Both the position numbers and the translations under genes were made by a program. Of a DNA stretch of 64,000 nt, positions 1 through 10,950 are shown piece after piece. How positions within the stretch are numbered: position 1 is the first letter of the stretch; every line of letters begins with the position of its first letter. Location of the stretch: the NCBI GenBank assembly GCA_963555705.1, contig OY743183.1, positions 45,869,466 to 45,933,465 on the forward strand, in the 5' to 3' direction. The notes below the pieces were generated by a model. It worked only from the letters and a program-made list of their open reading frames with translations. It searched no databases and was not told where the DNA came from. Source of the DNA: Ligustrum vulgare. Lineage: Eukaryota > Streptophyta > Magnoliopsida > Lamiales > Oleaceae.

Positions 1-2020
1 CGAGCCATTTGTTGATCTCGACAGATTTCAAACATCGAACCCGACAATTAAACTGTTGAATAACCCATTACACCCACATACTATTATGAATGAATGTATG
101 CGACGTTTTCTATATTCGTTATGAAAGTCTATAATGTCAAAAGTGTGAATTCTTGAAGGGAACGTATAGCATTTTTTCAGGAATGAGTGATAATTTGAGA
201 TTCATTGTCTCGCACGGCAGAGACTTTGTGAACTTGATGACGAATGGAAGTGGTCATAATGAAGTGTTTTACATTGGGAATTAAAATTATATTTTGGTTC
301 AAGAGAGGGAAAAAAAAGTCATTGTTTACATAAACGCAACTATCATGTTCACAAAAATCCTATTACGGAATTCAATTCTACGTACATAACAGATAATACA
401 TGTAATAGCTAAATTGCTGTTTTTCACCAAATCATATGAACCAAAATATAAGAAAAAAAAATTTGCAATGGATTAAGAGAAATGATAATTCAATTCTTCA
501 AGCGCTTTCTTCCAGTCCTCGTGAAAGACGTGAGTGTATTGATCGACGATGCTCTAGTGCGAGTGGAACGGCGTTAAGCAGAATATCAATTGCTGCATTA
601 ACTAGGCAGAGAATTGCAGCTCTGTAAATCCATCCGAAACATGAATTGCGAAATTCTTGTTTCTGAAATTCATCAAATTTTTCTAACACCAATTTCACTT
701 ACTTCAATTGGCTGCATTGTGAAATATGAGCATGACATTGCTTTTCCTCGTTTAATGCAAATGAGATCATCCACGAAACAAAACATTGAGGATGTAAGTT
801 TCAAAAAACAAGAAATTCCAAGAACATCTAAGGATGACATTTTCTAGTTGTACACAGTGATACCAAATGACTAATGGTTGAAGGAAATATGATGAACTGT
901 CGAGAATTTCAGAACTCATCTGTCGAGAATGACGATTTTTTCTTGATAGATTGGCAAACTGTTGGGAAACTAATTCAGCAGGTAAATGTATGCTTAAGAA
1001 CAGAAAAACACTAACAAAACATATAGTTCATAATTTTAAACGACCACATAATATTCTTTTGGATCGAAAAGATTGGAACGTGAAGTAAAGGTGAAATTAA
1101 ATTATTCAACCAAATTTCACAAAACTAAATGATGTGTTGAATAATAATCTTTCATCAATTATTTCTCCATAGCATATCTTCATTCTATCTCAGTTTAAAG
1201 TTCATTTTATCTCCTTTCCATTTTCTTCAGTTCTTCGCTAGAGTTTTGAGTGAAAATTTTATTTGTTCAACAAAAATGAGTGAGAACAAAGATAAATCTA
1301 CATACTAGTATTACAGAATAACCCATTTCGATTTTTAAGAAATTCAATGGCTAAAAAAATGATTTTTTAATTGACAATACACTGTGCAGTGGGAATTTCC
1401 TTTGTTAAAAAAATGTGAGTGAGAACAGAGAAACATTTACAAAACACATTACATAACAACCCAATACAATTTTTTTTCTTCCAAAAAAAATCAAAATTAA
1501 AGCCAATAAAGAATTAATCTTGTGTTTCTGTAGTTTCTTTTTATGTATTTAATTTGTTCACAAGGTTTCTTTGGTCGATTAATAAGCTATCGAAAGTTTA
1601 GATTTCGGGTAGAAATGATTTTTGAATGGAACAGTTACATATGGGAAAGAAGAAGTGTGGGAAAGATGAAGGAGGTTGTTTATTTATTTATTTGTTTTGT
1701 TTCACAAGATGCTTGCAATTCAGTGATAACTAATGTAGAATTTTAGGAGATTTTTTATACAATTTTTGATAAAAGTCAAATCAACAAAAAGTAAGACTCA
1801 TGTGGGGAAAAAATTTCTTTTAAGGGTAAAAAGGTCAAAAAGTGTTAGATTTGTCAAAATTATTAAAATGTATCATTTTTGTTGATAGAAATCCCAAATA
1901 TGTTATGGGATGCAATTTCTTCTTATTTTTATTACAACTCTATTAATAAGTGGCCCCCTTACTCATGTTTTACTACAAATTTTCTTTGTCAAAGTTGTAT
2001 TCCCTATTTTGGCCCATCAA

Positions 2021-2052
<32 letters not shown>

Positions 2053-2319
2053 AAAGTACTGTTTAGTGTAATTTGCTTAATTGTACTCTAAATTACAAGA
2101 AATAAGTTGACAGGAAAATTTCATTCATGAATTTACTAATCGATATTTATTCATTTCTACGTAAGAATCTGGGCATATTTTGCAGTTTTGAACAATTAAT
2201 CCTGCCATGTTCCAATAGGTTTTGAGAAGTAGAAAGGAATTGCTCTGTTATGTAAAAAAGAGATGAATTTGTCGATGGGAAGAAATATATAGTAATCTTA
2301 CAGTCCTTAAAAATTCAGC
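1..2319. other. Intergenic DNA, no recognised gene
   Basis: This stretch is AT-rich with many short homopolymer runs. Reading frames are short (under about 80 codons) and none shows a domain I can name. A minus-strand frame at 498-698 has a run reading EFRNSCFG that faintly recalls DUF1985-type transposon proteins, but the rest does not follow that family, so no call is made. No LTR boundary, PBS or tRNA was seen. Confidence 0.6.
2020..2052. repeat. Compound (TC)n(AC)n microsatellite
   Basis: About nine TC units run directly into about seven AC units. It is a simple dinucleotide repeat with no gene attached. Confidence 0.95.
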
Positions 2320-2729
2320 AAGCATCTGGGGAAACAAATCTTTCTCGTCTCACGCACTTCTGTTTGATTTCTTCACCTCTGTTTTAAGCTATTTTAGAGC
2401 TGCTCTTGTGAAATTCATTGTACAATAATCTAGGTCATATCGCAGTCTAGATTGGTAGCGTAGTTGTGCAATTTTGGGTGCTGATTTCGTGGTTTTAGAA
2501 GTGATTGTAGTCAGTTCTTGAGATGAGAGGAACGGTTGAACGTGACTATTGTGGTTTGATTTCTTGTACTCTAAACTCTCATTGGAAGGTCGCTATTAGT
2601 GGATTGTGCTTGATCCTGAGCCCCCGATGTAGGTGTTGTGTTATTTCATGTCTTATTTTTCTTATTTCTTGTATGATTTCTTTATGTTATCCGTAATTAT
2701 CCCTCGATTAGAACAGGAAAATCCCAACA
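2320..2729 (+). repeat. Copia-A 5' LTR (truncated at its outer end)
   Basis: It aligns with the 3' LTR at about 25850-26248: both contain CTCACGCACTTCTGTT, TTCATTGTACAATAATCT, TGATTTCGTGGTTTTAGAAG and end CCCAACA. Similarity fades upstream of about 2320, whereas the 3' LTR continues for roughly 240 bp more. Relative to the 3' copy there is a deletion of about 25 bp near 2630. The two LTRs have clearly diverged, which suggests an old insertion. Confidence 0.8.
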
Positions 2730-2732
2730 AAC

Positions 2733-2745
2733 TGGTATCAGAGCC
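2733..2745 (+). other. Copia-A primer-binding site (tRNA-Met type)
   Basis: TGGTATCAGAGCC begins three bases after the 5' LTR end. It matches the usual complement of the initiator tRNA-Met 3' end used by plant copia elements. Confidence 0.85.
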
Positions 2746-2784
2746 AATTAGGGCTTTTTCCCTAATATGCTCGTGAACTCTATT

Positions 2785-3506
2785 TGATGTGTTCCGGACC
2801 CTGATAATCGGAGTCATAGCAGGCTTGACGGAAAAAGTTAAATATTCAAGCCAAATAAAAGTGCAATCCAGTCAACCATGTCAGAATTAGATGCATAATA
2901 TGTGTTTTTCGAGTAGAAATTGGCCACTAAGCAAAACTCATGGGCTAAAGCCCTTGAGCCGACTGATTTTATAGCCAAGTTCCATCATTTGGGGCTTCAA
3001 AACATCAAGTGAATTATGCAGACGGAAATTAGGGTTTTTGCGTATTTTTAGATTAAATTTTGTTTTTAATTATTTGTTTGCCTATTTTAGAATTTTAGTC
3101 TAATTAGAATTCTATTTTGAATCAATTAGCGACTAGGTTATTTTGCTTATTTATACGTTTTTTCTATTCATTGTAATTCAGACTTTGATGATTGAATAAA
3201 AAGAGATTTAATGTTTTTCAATTGTTTAATGTGTGGATTCACATTACAAACTCAAACTTATCAAGATTGATTATCTTGTGGCGTTCATCCAGAACTTATC
3301 AAATTTTCGCGAGAGTATTTGTGGCGTTCAAAATCAGAGACTTATCAAGGAGGTTGGGCAAATCCTTGTAGCGTTTCGAAAGTCGTGGTTCTTTATTCCG
3401 CATCGTCGAGCCATCGCGTCGTGAATATCGGGTCATGATTCATTCATCCAACCACAACCTGAGTTCGGAACTTTACGGCGTTTCTTCCGCACTTCGAATC
3501 TCATCA
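2785..3506 (+). repeat. PRL-1 5' LTR
   Basis: It begins TGATGTGTTCCGG and ends GAATCTCATCA, and pairs with 5093-5819. The second half carries spaced copies of ACTTATCAA ... GTGGCGTTC at intervals of roughly 45 bp. Short reading frames in this stretch are LTR sequence, not genes. Confidence 0.9.
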
Positions 3507-3508
3507 TC

Positions 3509-3524
3509 TGGTATCAGAGCTGGA
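3509..3524 (+). other. PRL-1 primer-binding site
   Basis: TGGTATCAGAGCTGGA lies two bases after the 5' LTR. It is a tRNA-Met type PBS and is also found in reverse at 9401-9416 in PRL-2. Confidence 0.85.
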
Positions 3525-3981
3525 CCTTGAATTCAGGTTTTTCTATCCAGTTTGATTTTTATATTTATCATCGAGTCCCATAAAAATCATCTATATCTTG
3601 TTGAGTATTTTGTTTTCAGTTTTTTTTCGTTCTTCTTGTTCTTGAGTTTGTTGAGTCTTTAATCCAGAAAATCGTTCCAAAATTTTTTTAAAAGTGTTTG
3701 TTTTGCTTAATTCATATCCGAATTAAGTTCCGTTTGTTTTGTCGTGTTCGTTGTCAAATTTTCGGAATTATAAAAAAAAATTTATTTAATTTATCTTTTT
3801 TCCGAAAATTCATCCGTTATTCAAAAAAAAAAAAAAAAGTCGTTCCAATATTCAAGAACCACTTTCTTAAATTTCGTTAAATTCTTGATATTTGTTTCCT
3901 TCCAAATCAATAAAATTAGTTCTTTCTATTTGATGTCTAAATCCTCTTCATTCTTGAATTTTTTTTAACGTCACATAAGGC

Positions 3982-5080
3982 ATGGATTATGATCCGGGCT
4001 CTTTATTCCAAACTAGATGTTATGTGGATCATAAGGGGTGCAGTTTGGCAATTGATGGAAATTGCTTTACTAATTTCGTTAGTAGCACCGTGGTTGAAAA
4101 ATTAAGATTGCCCCTAGAACCACATTATAAACCTTATAGGATGATGTGGATGAGAGAGTTTGGGGATTTCAAAGTAACCAAACAAGTTCTAGTGCCTATC
4201 ACCCAGGGAAGGTATAGTGAGGATGTATAGTGTGATGTAGTGCCATTAAAATCTTATCATATTTTATTGGGGAAATCATGAAGACATAGGAGGGAGGCTT
4301 TTTATGATAATAGTATGCACATATATCAATTCCTTAAGAAAGAGAAAACATGCGTATTATACGGGTTGACATTAGAGGAAGCACTAGAAGATTCACGAAT
4401 GGTAAGGAAGGAGAGTGAAAGGTGGTGTAATAGGAGGCATCGTGGGGATAAGGATATTGAAAAGAAGGAGGGGGAGTTTAAGTTAAAAACGGATAAACAA
4501 ACTCCAAAATTTGATGAGGAGAATGTGGAGTTGGGAAGAGAGGAATTGATTAGGAATAAAATTGTTGATGATAAGAGGAATGAAATGAAAGTTGGTGTAG
4601 GAATTCAAAATTTGAGCTTTGAATTGGTAGATACACATTTGAATACCGTTGAGGGAGTGCATGAAATTAGTGATAAAAATTTGGAGGTAGAAGATGTGGT
4701 TGAATTTGAAAGTAAAAATTTTGAAAAAGTGGTTGAAGATGCAAAGGAAGAACGAGGTGAAGAGGAGGGCCTCGTGGTTCTTAAAAAAGAATTGGAGATG
4801 GTGATTAATCATGGATACAAGGGTCCATACCTTGTACCTCATGAACCTAACATTTCCCTCCCCGCTTTATTTAATTTTGTCTTGCAGGTTAAATGTACTT
4901 GGAAATTTGTGAAACACCACCAATGGCCACATGAGTTTCTACTTCAATCCATTCATGTAACCCAAGTTACAGGATACTATTGGTTATTCCACTGGCATGT
5001 AAGCAATAATTTTCCGTTTGATCCAGGAGGTGAAGTGAAACAACAGGAACAAAGCTATGATTCGGGACGAATCATCCTAA
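3982..5080 (+). pseudogene. PRL-1 protease-like ORF, broken
   Basis: This is homologous to the intact 368-codon ORF of PRL-2 (7840-8946, minus). The N-terminus resembles the plant gypsy aspartic protease region, with a CYVDHKGCSL strand, then IDGN where a catalytic D-(S/T)-G is expected, then FTNFVSS and a conserved VTKQVLVPI segment. Two lesions are visible against PRL-2: TAG for a Trp codon at 4228-4230, and a 1-bp loss near 4277. After these the frame resumes at 4315 and runs through a Lys/Glu-rich linker to a conserved C-terminal block beginning PHEPNISLPALFNF. The frame then reads into the 3' LTR because CAG stands where PRL-2 has TAG. No RT follows. Confidence 0.8.
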
Positions 5081-5092
5081 AGAAGGAGGGTA
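5080..5092 (+). other. PRL-1 polypurine tract
   Basis: AAGAAGGAGGGTA directly precedes the 3' LTR. The reverse complement sits at the same place in PRL-2 (7794-7806). Confidence 0.8.
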
Positions 5093-5819
5093 TGATGTGT
5101 TCCGGACCCTGATAATCGGAGTCATAACAGGCTTGACGGAAAAAGTTAAATATTCAAGCCAAATAAAAGTGCAATCCAGTCAACCATGTCAGAATTAGAT
5201 GCATAATATGTGTTTTTCGAGTAGAAATGGCCAACTAAACAAAACTCATGGGCTAAAGCCCTTGAGCCGACTGATTTTATGGCTAAATTCCATCATTTGG
5301 GGCTTCAAAACATCAAGTGAATTATGCAGACGGAAATTAGGATTTTTGCGTATTTTTAGGTTAAATTTTGTTTTTAATTATTTGTTTGCATATTTTAGAA
5401 TTTTAGTCTAATTAGAATTCTATTTTGAGTCAATTAGCGGCTAGGTTATTTTGCTTATTTATACGCTTTTTCTATTCATTGTAATTCAGACTTGAGATTT
5501 GATTTTGATATAAACAGTTTTTATTGAAGATTCAATAAAAGTTATAGGTGGATTCCTATGTTTTTCGAACTTATCAAGAATATTTCTTGTGGCGTTCAAA
5601 TATCGAACTTATCAAATATTCGCGAGAATATTTGTGGCGTTCAAAACCAGAGACTTATCAAGGAAGTTGGACAAATCCTTGTGGCGTTTCGAAAGTCGTG
5701 GTTCTTTATTCCGCATCGTCGAGCCATCGCGTCGTGAATATCGGGTCATGATTCATCCGTCCAACCACAACCTGGGTTCGGAACTTTCCGGCATTTCTTC
5801 GGCGCTTCGAATCTCATCA
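5093..5819 (+). repeat. PRL-1 3' LTR
   Basis: It pairs with 2785-3506 with scattered substitutions and small indels. It contains an extra copy of the ACTTATCAA/GTGGCGTTC unit compared with the 5' LTR. It ends at AATCTCATCA and is followed by the target duplication CTATT. Confidence 0.9.
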
Positions 5820-6286
5820 CTATTTCTAGGGTTTTGCTATTTTTAGGTCTTTTCTGATTTGAAGGATTTTTTGTGTTTCTGATTTAGATAATGCACTAAT
5901 TCTTTGTTTATTGTGAAATGTTTAGAAAAATTAGAGTCACAATCGGTTGGGCAGTGTCGGATTCCTCATCAGTGATCATTCTTATTTTTTGTCTCGTGGG
6001 GAAATTGGTGAGAACGTTCCAACTCTCAATTTTCTACCTCAAGAATTGGATTCTTGTGTTTTGGTGATTTTCTTTCGTGATTAATTAGCATGCTATAATT
6101 TGCTACTTGCTGATAAGTTCATAGGTTTGTGAATTGTGCATGCTATAGTATCCTGTTACAATTGATTTACCCCTATTTGCTTTGATAAGTGTTGAATTTG
6201 TATTTGTTTGAAAATTGTGTTTCTGAGTCTTGAAAGTTTGAAAAACTTTTTCTGTTGATTTGTGAGTTTGAATTGTAAATTCACGA

Positions 6287-7048
6287 ATGGCATCAAGTAG
6301 TCATCCCTCATTTTCTGAACCAATTATGGGCTGGAGGGTCGAATTGTCACAATTCGACGGAAAGGGTGACTACTCGATATGGAAACAGATAATGATGTCC
6401 ATTTTGGTCCAACAAAGAGTAGCTAAGGCTATTGAAGATCCTGAAATTTTTTCTGATGAACTAAAAGCTAAACCTGATCTTATTGATGATATGAATGAGA
6501 TTGCTTATCTATTATCTTGCACTTATCTATTAATATCATGAGACAAGTAGATGAATATAAGACGGCTAGAAACTTGTGAAAAGCTCTTGATACTACGTTT
6601 CTAACTAAGACCTTGTCTAACAAGATTTACCTTATTGAGAAATTGTTTAGCTTTAGAATGGATCTTGGAAAAGAATTAGAATTGAGCCTGAGTGATTTTA
6701 GCATCATAGTGAAGAGTCTGGGTAAAAAAAAAAAAATTGATGATGAAGACGTAGCAGTTATTTTATTGAACCCGTTACCCGAATCTGATAAAGATATAAA
6801 AAATGTCATAAAATACTCTAGAGACAAATTGACTCAAGCTATTGTGATTGATGCTGTGAAATCTAAAGAATTTGAAATTTAGAAAGAACAAAAGGCAAAC
6901 CATAGAGATATGAGTAAGTTTTTGAGAGGTAGACCGGATAAAAGAGACAATAACATTCACTTTAAGAATGAGAGAGGTAAGTCTAAAGGTAGGTCTAAGT
7001 CAAGAGAGAAATTCAATAGAAAGTATTACCATTGTGGGAAAGAAGGAC
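6287..7048 (+). pseudogene. Copia-A gag, N-terminal part
   Basis: The start MASSSHPSFSEPIMGWRVE leads into FDGKGDYSIWKQIM, the typical opening of copia Gag (UBN2/DUF4219-type retrotransposon gag). The frame stops at 6541, resumes in another frame and continues at 6613-6882 (NKIYLIEKLFSFRM, then DEDVAVILLNPLPES), stops again, then gives a basic region and the first half of a CCHC knuckle (YYHCGKEG). PRL-2 inserted in the middle of that knuckle. The second half resumes at 14855. The first knuckle Cys is Tyr (TAT). Gag would form the particle and bind RNA, but this copy is dead. Confidence 0.85.
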
Positions 7049-7793
7049 TGATAAGATTCGAGGCGCGGAAGAAACGTCTCAGGTTGTGGTTGAACGAATG
7101 AATCATGACCCGATATTCACGACGCGATGGCTCGATGATGCGGAATAAAGAACCAAGATTTTCGAAACACCACAAGGATCTGTCCAACTTCCTTGATAAG
7201 TTTCTGATTTTGAACGCCACAAATTTTCTCGCGAATATTTGATAAATTCGAGATGAACGCCACAAGATAATCAATCTTGATAAGTTCGGGTTTGTAATGT
7301 GAATCCACACATTAAACAATTGAAAAACATTCAATCTTTTTTTATTCGTCAAAGTCTGTTTTTAATATTACAATGAAGACGCCTTTATATAGGCTACCAG
7401 AATAAAAATCCTAGTCTACTTAGAAAACTAAATAAAATCTAATCTAATTAGGGAATAGATAAAATCTCTCATAATGAAGTCCTAATTTAATTGGAAACAA
7501 TAATAAAGAAAAAGTAAATATAATCCTATAATTATGGAAATATAGTAAATTTTCATCTGCATCATTGATTTGCCAATTTGAAGCCCCAAACGATGGAATT
7601 TGACCCTAAAATCAATGGGCTCAAGGGCTTTAGCCCATGAGTCTTGCTCAGTGACCTATTTCTACTCGAAAAACATATATTATCCATCAAATTCCGACAT
7701 GATTAACTGGACTGCACTTTTGTTTTGTCTTGAATATTTAACTTTCTGTCAAACCTGCTATGACTCCGATTGTCGAGGGTCCGGAACACATCA
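7049..7793 (-). repeat. PRL-2 3' LTR
   Basis: It matches PRL-1 LTRs in reverse and the split LTR at 9419-9696 and 14450-14854. It is the more complete PRL-2 LTR, although it lacks about 16 bp near 7070 that the other copy has. It includes a stretch (about 7318-7388) missing from the interrupted LTR. Confidence 0.9.
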
Positions 7794-7839
7794 TACCCTC
7801 CTTCTTTAGGATGATTCGCCCCGAATCATAGCTTTGTTC

Positions 7840-8946
7840 CTATTGTTTCACTTCACCTCCTGGATCAAACGAAAAATTATTGCTTCCATGCCAGAGGGAT
7901 GACCAATAGTATCCTGTAACTTGGGTTACATGGATGGATTGAAGTAGAAACTCCTGTGGGCATTGGTGGTGTTGCCCAAATTTCCAAGTACATTTAACCT
8001 TCAAGACAAAATTAAATAAAGCGGGGAGGGAAATATTAGGCTCATGGGGTACAAGGTATGGATCCTTGTATTCATGAATTATCACCGTCAATTCCTCTTT
8101 TTGAACCACGAGGCCCTTCTCTTCACCTCGTTCTCTTTTTGCAAATTCTTGCTCGCCCCCCTCTATCTCTTTTCTCTCAAGCTCGGTTACTTCCTCTAAC
8201 TCAAGATTTTCTAGATCATCCACCTCTTCAATTTTTTTTCTTTCAAATTCAACCACATCTTCTACCTCCACATTCGTATCACCATATTCGCACACTACCT
8301 TATCACTATCCAAGTGCGGATCTTCCAATTCAACGCTCAAGTCTTGAACTTCCACCTCAACTCCCAATTCATTCCTAATCAATTCCTCGCTTCCCAACTC
8401 CACCTTTTCTTCATCAAATTTTGGAGTTTGTTTATTTGTTTTTAATTTCAACTCTCCCTCCTTCTTTTCAATATCCTTATCCCCACGATGCCTCCTATTA
8501 CACCACTTTTCACTCTCCTTCCTTACCCTTCGTGAATCTTCTAGTGCTTCTTCTAATGTCAACCCATACAGTTCGCATGTTTCCCCTTTCTTAAGGAATT
8601 TGTATATGTGCATACTCTTATCATAATCAGCCTCCCTCCTACGTCTCCAAGGTTTTCCCAATAAAATATGATAAGATTTCAATGGCACTACATCACACCA
8701 TACATCCTCACTATACATTCCCTGAGTGATAGGCACTAGAACTTGTTTGGTTACTTTGAAATTCCCAAACTCCCTCATCCACGACATTCTATAAGGTTTA
8801 TAGTGTGGTTCTAGGGGCAATCCTAATTTTTCAATCACGGTGCTACTAACGAAATTAGTAAAACACTTTCCATCAATCACCAAACTACACCCCTTATGAT
8901 CTACATAACACCTAGTTTGGAATAAAGAGCCCGGATCATAATCCAT
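7840..8946 (-). CDS. PRL-2 protease-like protein, 368 aa, intact ORF
   Basis: This ORF is intact, from ATG at 8946 to TAG at 7840. Residues about 1-110 resemble the aspartic protease region of plant Ty3/gypsy polyproteins: CYVDHKGCSLVIDG, FVSSTVIEKLGLP, PYRMSWMREFG, VTKQVLVPITQG, CDVVPLKSYHILLGKPW. The active-site triplet reads D-G-K rather than D-S/T-G, so proteolysis is doubtful. Residues about 140-300 are a Lys/Glu-rich, low-complexity linker. About 310-368 form a conserved block (PHEPNISLPALFNF, then ECFLLQ-like and VTQVTGYYW segments) that I cannot place. It may be a residual gypsy product or a nucleic-acid or host-interacting protein. No function is claimed. Confidence 0.7.
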   Translation of the reverse strand: MDYDPGSLFQTRCYVDHKGCSLVIDGKCFTNFVSSTVIEKLGLPLEPHYKPYRMSWMREFGNFKVTKQVLVPITQGMYSEDVWCDVVPLKSYHILLGKPWRRRREADYDKSMHIYKFLKKGETCELYGLTLEEALEDSRRVRKESEKWCNRRHRGDKDIEKKEGELKLKTNKQTPKFDEEKVELGSEELIRNELGVEVEVQDLSVELEDPHLDSDKVVCEYGDTNVEVEDVVEFERKKIEEVDDLENLELEEVTELERKEIEGGEQEFAKRERGEEKGLVVQKEELTVIIHEYKDPYLVPHEPNISLPALFNFVLKVKCTWKFGQHHQCPQEFLLQSIHVTQVTGYYWSSLWHGSNNFSFDPGGEVKQ

Positions 8947-9400
8947 TCCTTATGTAGCGTTTCAAAAATTCAAGAACGAAGAGGATTTAGACATCAAATA
9001 GCAAGAACGAATTTTATTGACTTGGAAGGAAACGAATATCAAGAATTTAAGGAAATTCAAGAAACTGGTTCTTGAATATTGGAATAATTTTTTTTTTTTG
9101 AATTTTGGATGAACTTTCGGAATAAATAAAATAAATAAATAAAATAATTTTTTTTTATAAATCCGAAAATCTGACAACGAACACGACAAAACAAATGGAA
9201 CTTAATTCGGATAAGAATTAAGCAAAACAAACTCTTTTAAATTTTTTTGGAATGATTTTCTGGATTAAAGACTCAACTAACTCAAGAAGAACGCAAAAAA
9301 AAAAACTGAAAACAAAACATTCAACAAGATATGGATGATTTTTATGGGACTCGATGATAAACATAAAAATCAAACTGGATAGAAAAACCTAAATTCAGAG

Positions 9401-9416
9401 TCCAGCTCTGATACCA
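9401..9416 (-). other. PRL-2 primer-binding site
   Basis: The reverse complement reads TGGTATCAGAGCTGGA, identical to the PRL-1 PBS and two bases from the LTR edge. Confidence 0.85.
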
Positions 9417-9418
9417 GA

Positions 9419-9696
9419 TGATAAGATTCGAGGCGCGGAATAAACGCCGGAAAGTTCCGAACTCAGGTTGTGGTTGGACGAATGAATCATGACCCGATAG
9501 TCACGACGCAATGGCTCGACGATGCGGAATAAAGAACCAAGATTTGCGAAACACCACAAGGATCTGTCCAACTTCCTTGATAAGTTTCTGATTTTGAACG
9601 CCACAAATATTCTCGCGAATATTTGATAAGTTCGAGATGAACGCCACAAGATAATCAATCTTGATAAGTTCGGGTTTATAATGTGAATCCACACAT
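9419..9696 (-). repeat. PRL-2 5' LTR, 3'-proximal part
   Basis: It matches 7049-7316 and stops abruptly after CCACACAT, where Gyp-T sequence begins. The LTR resumes at 14450. Confidence 0.85.
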
Positions 9697-10950
9697 ATGC
9701 CCTCAAATTGGAGTGTCCAAGACAAAATGAGGATGAAAGCTACTGCAAGGAACTTCTTCTACGATGATCCATACTTATTCAAATATTGTGCTGATCAGAT
9801 CATCCGAAGATGTGTTCCTGATGACGAGGTACAACAAGTTCTTAATTTCTGTCATTCTCATGCTTGGGGAGGCCATTTCTCTTCGCAGAAAACATCTGCT
9901 AAAGTACTTCAATGTGATTTTTATTGGCCTAGTTTGTTTAAGGATGCTCATACATTTTGTAAAAATTGTGAAGCATGTCAGAAACTTGGTAGTCTCAGCC
10001 ATAGGAATATGATGCCATTAGCTCCAATCCTTGTTCTTGAAATTTTTGATTGTTGGGGATTAGATTTTATGGGTCCTTTTTCCCCTTCTTTTGGATATCT
10101 ATATATATTGGTTGCTGTTGATTATGTGTCAAAATGGGTAGAGGCTATTCCATGTAGAACAAATGACCATAAAGTTGTGCTCAAATTTTTGAAAGAACAT
10201 ATTTTTTCTAGGTTTGGTATGCCTAAGGCCATAATTAGCGATGGAGGAACACATTTTTGTAATAAACCTTTTGAAACTCTGTTAAAGAAATATGACATTA
10301 GGCATAAGATTTCCACTCCCTATCACCCTCAAAGTAATGGTCAAACTGAATTAGCCAATCGGGAAATTAAAGGCATTTTGACAAAAACAGTTAATCCAAA
10401 TAGAAAAGATTGGGCTATAAAATTGGATGATGCTTTATGGGCCTATAGGACTGCGTTTAAAACTGTTCTTGGAATGTCTCCTTATAGAATGGTATTTGGT
10501 AAACCTTGTCACTTGCCGGTTGAAATCGAACATAAAGCTTATTGGGCAATCAAAACACTCAACTTTGACTTAGATCAAGCTGGTGAATTTAGGAAACTGA
10601 AATTGAATGAGTTAGATGAATTGCGTTTGGAAGCATATGAGAATGCAAAAATTTCAAAAGAGAAAATGAAAGTTTTTCACGATAAGAAAATTTTTAGAAA
10701 AATATTTTTTCCTTCTCAAAAAGTATTGCTATATGACTCTAAACTTCATCTGTTTCTTGGTAAGTTGAGAACTAAATGGATTGGTCCTTACATTGTGCAA
10801 ACTGTTTACCCTTATGGAGCAGCTGAAATCTTGGATCCAAAAACTGGTACTGTTTTTAAAGTTAATGGACAACGTCTGAAACCATTTTTGGATAATTTTT
10901 CTGCTGATATTAATGAACTACCTCTGCTGGACCCTACTTCCAGCGGCTGA
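9697..10950 (+). pseudogene. Gyp-T integrase, C-terminal part of pol, 417-codon open frame
   Basis: This is Ty3/gypsy integrase of the Athila/Tat group. The N-terminal zinc-binding HHCC is visible (H53, H60, C91, C94). The catalytic core D,D-35-E is intact: D123 in LDFMGPF, D182 in ISDGGTHF, E218 in [12 protein letters not shown]. Downstream are the conserved [11 protein letters not shown] and [15 protein letters not shown] segments and a GPY/F-like module (WIGPYIV) near residue 360. It inserts element cDNA into the chromosome. The ATG at 9697 is simply the truncation point, since the relatives' pol polyprotein continues upstream. The open frame is unbroken despite loss of the rest of pol, so this truncation may be young. 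Confidence 0.9.

Larger units (their letters stand above)
2785..5819 (+). mobile_element. PRL-1: non-autonomous LTR element with protease-like ORF
   Basis: This is a complete 3035-bp LTR element inserted just after the Copia-A PBS. The 5-bp duplication CTATT lies at 2780-2784 and 5820-5824. LTRs of 722 and 727 bp start TGATGTGTTCCGG and end AATCTCATCA. The 1.6-kb internal part has a tRNA-Met PBS, an A/T-rich leader, one protease-like ORF (broken here) and a purine-rich PPT. No RT, RNase H or integrase is present. The same structure recurs at 7049-14854, so the short form itself was mobile. Movement must have relied on enzymes from another element (inference). Confidence 0.9.

Noticed and set aside
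498..698. Minus-strand frame with EFRNSCFG, a hint of DUF1985
   Set aside because: Only a few residues fit and the rest of the domain pattern is missing.
7117..7352. Minus-strand frames with VAFISNLSNIRE-like reading, repeated near 3233, 5548 and 9395-9725
   Set aside because: They are translations of the PRL LTR repeat motif and recur only because the LTR does.
9697..10950. Calling the 417-codon integrase frame a complete gene
   Set aside because: The first Met is the truncation junction; relatives encode this as the end of a long polyprotein.
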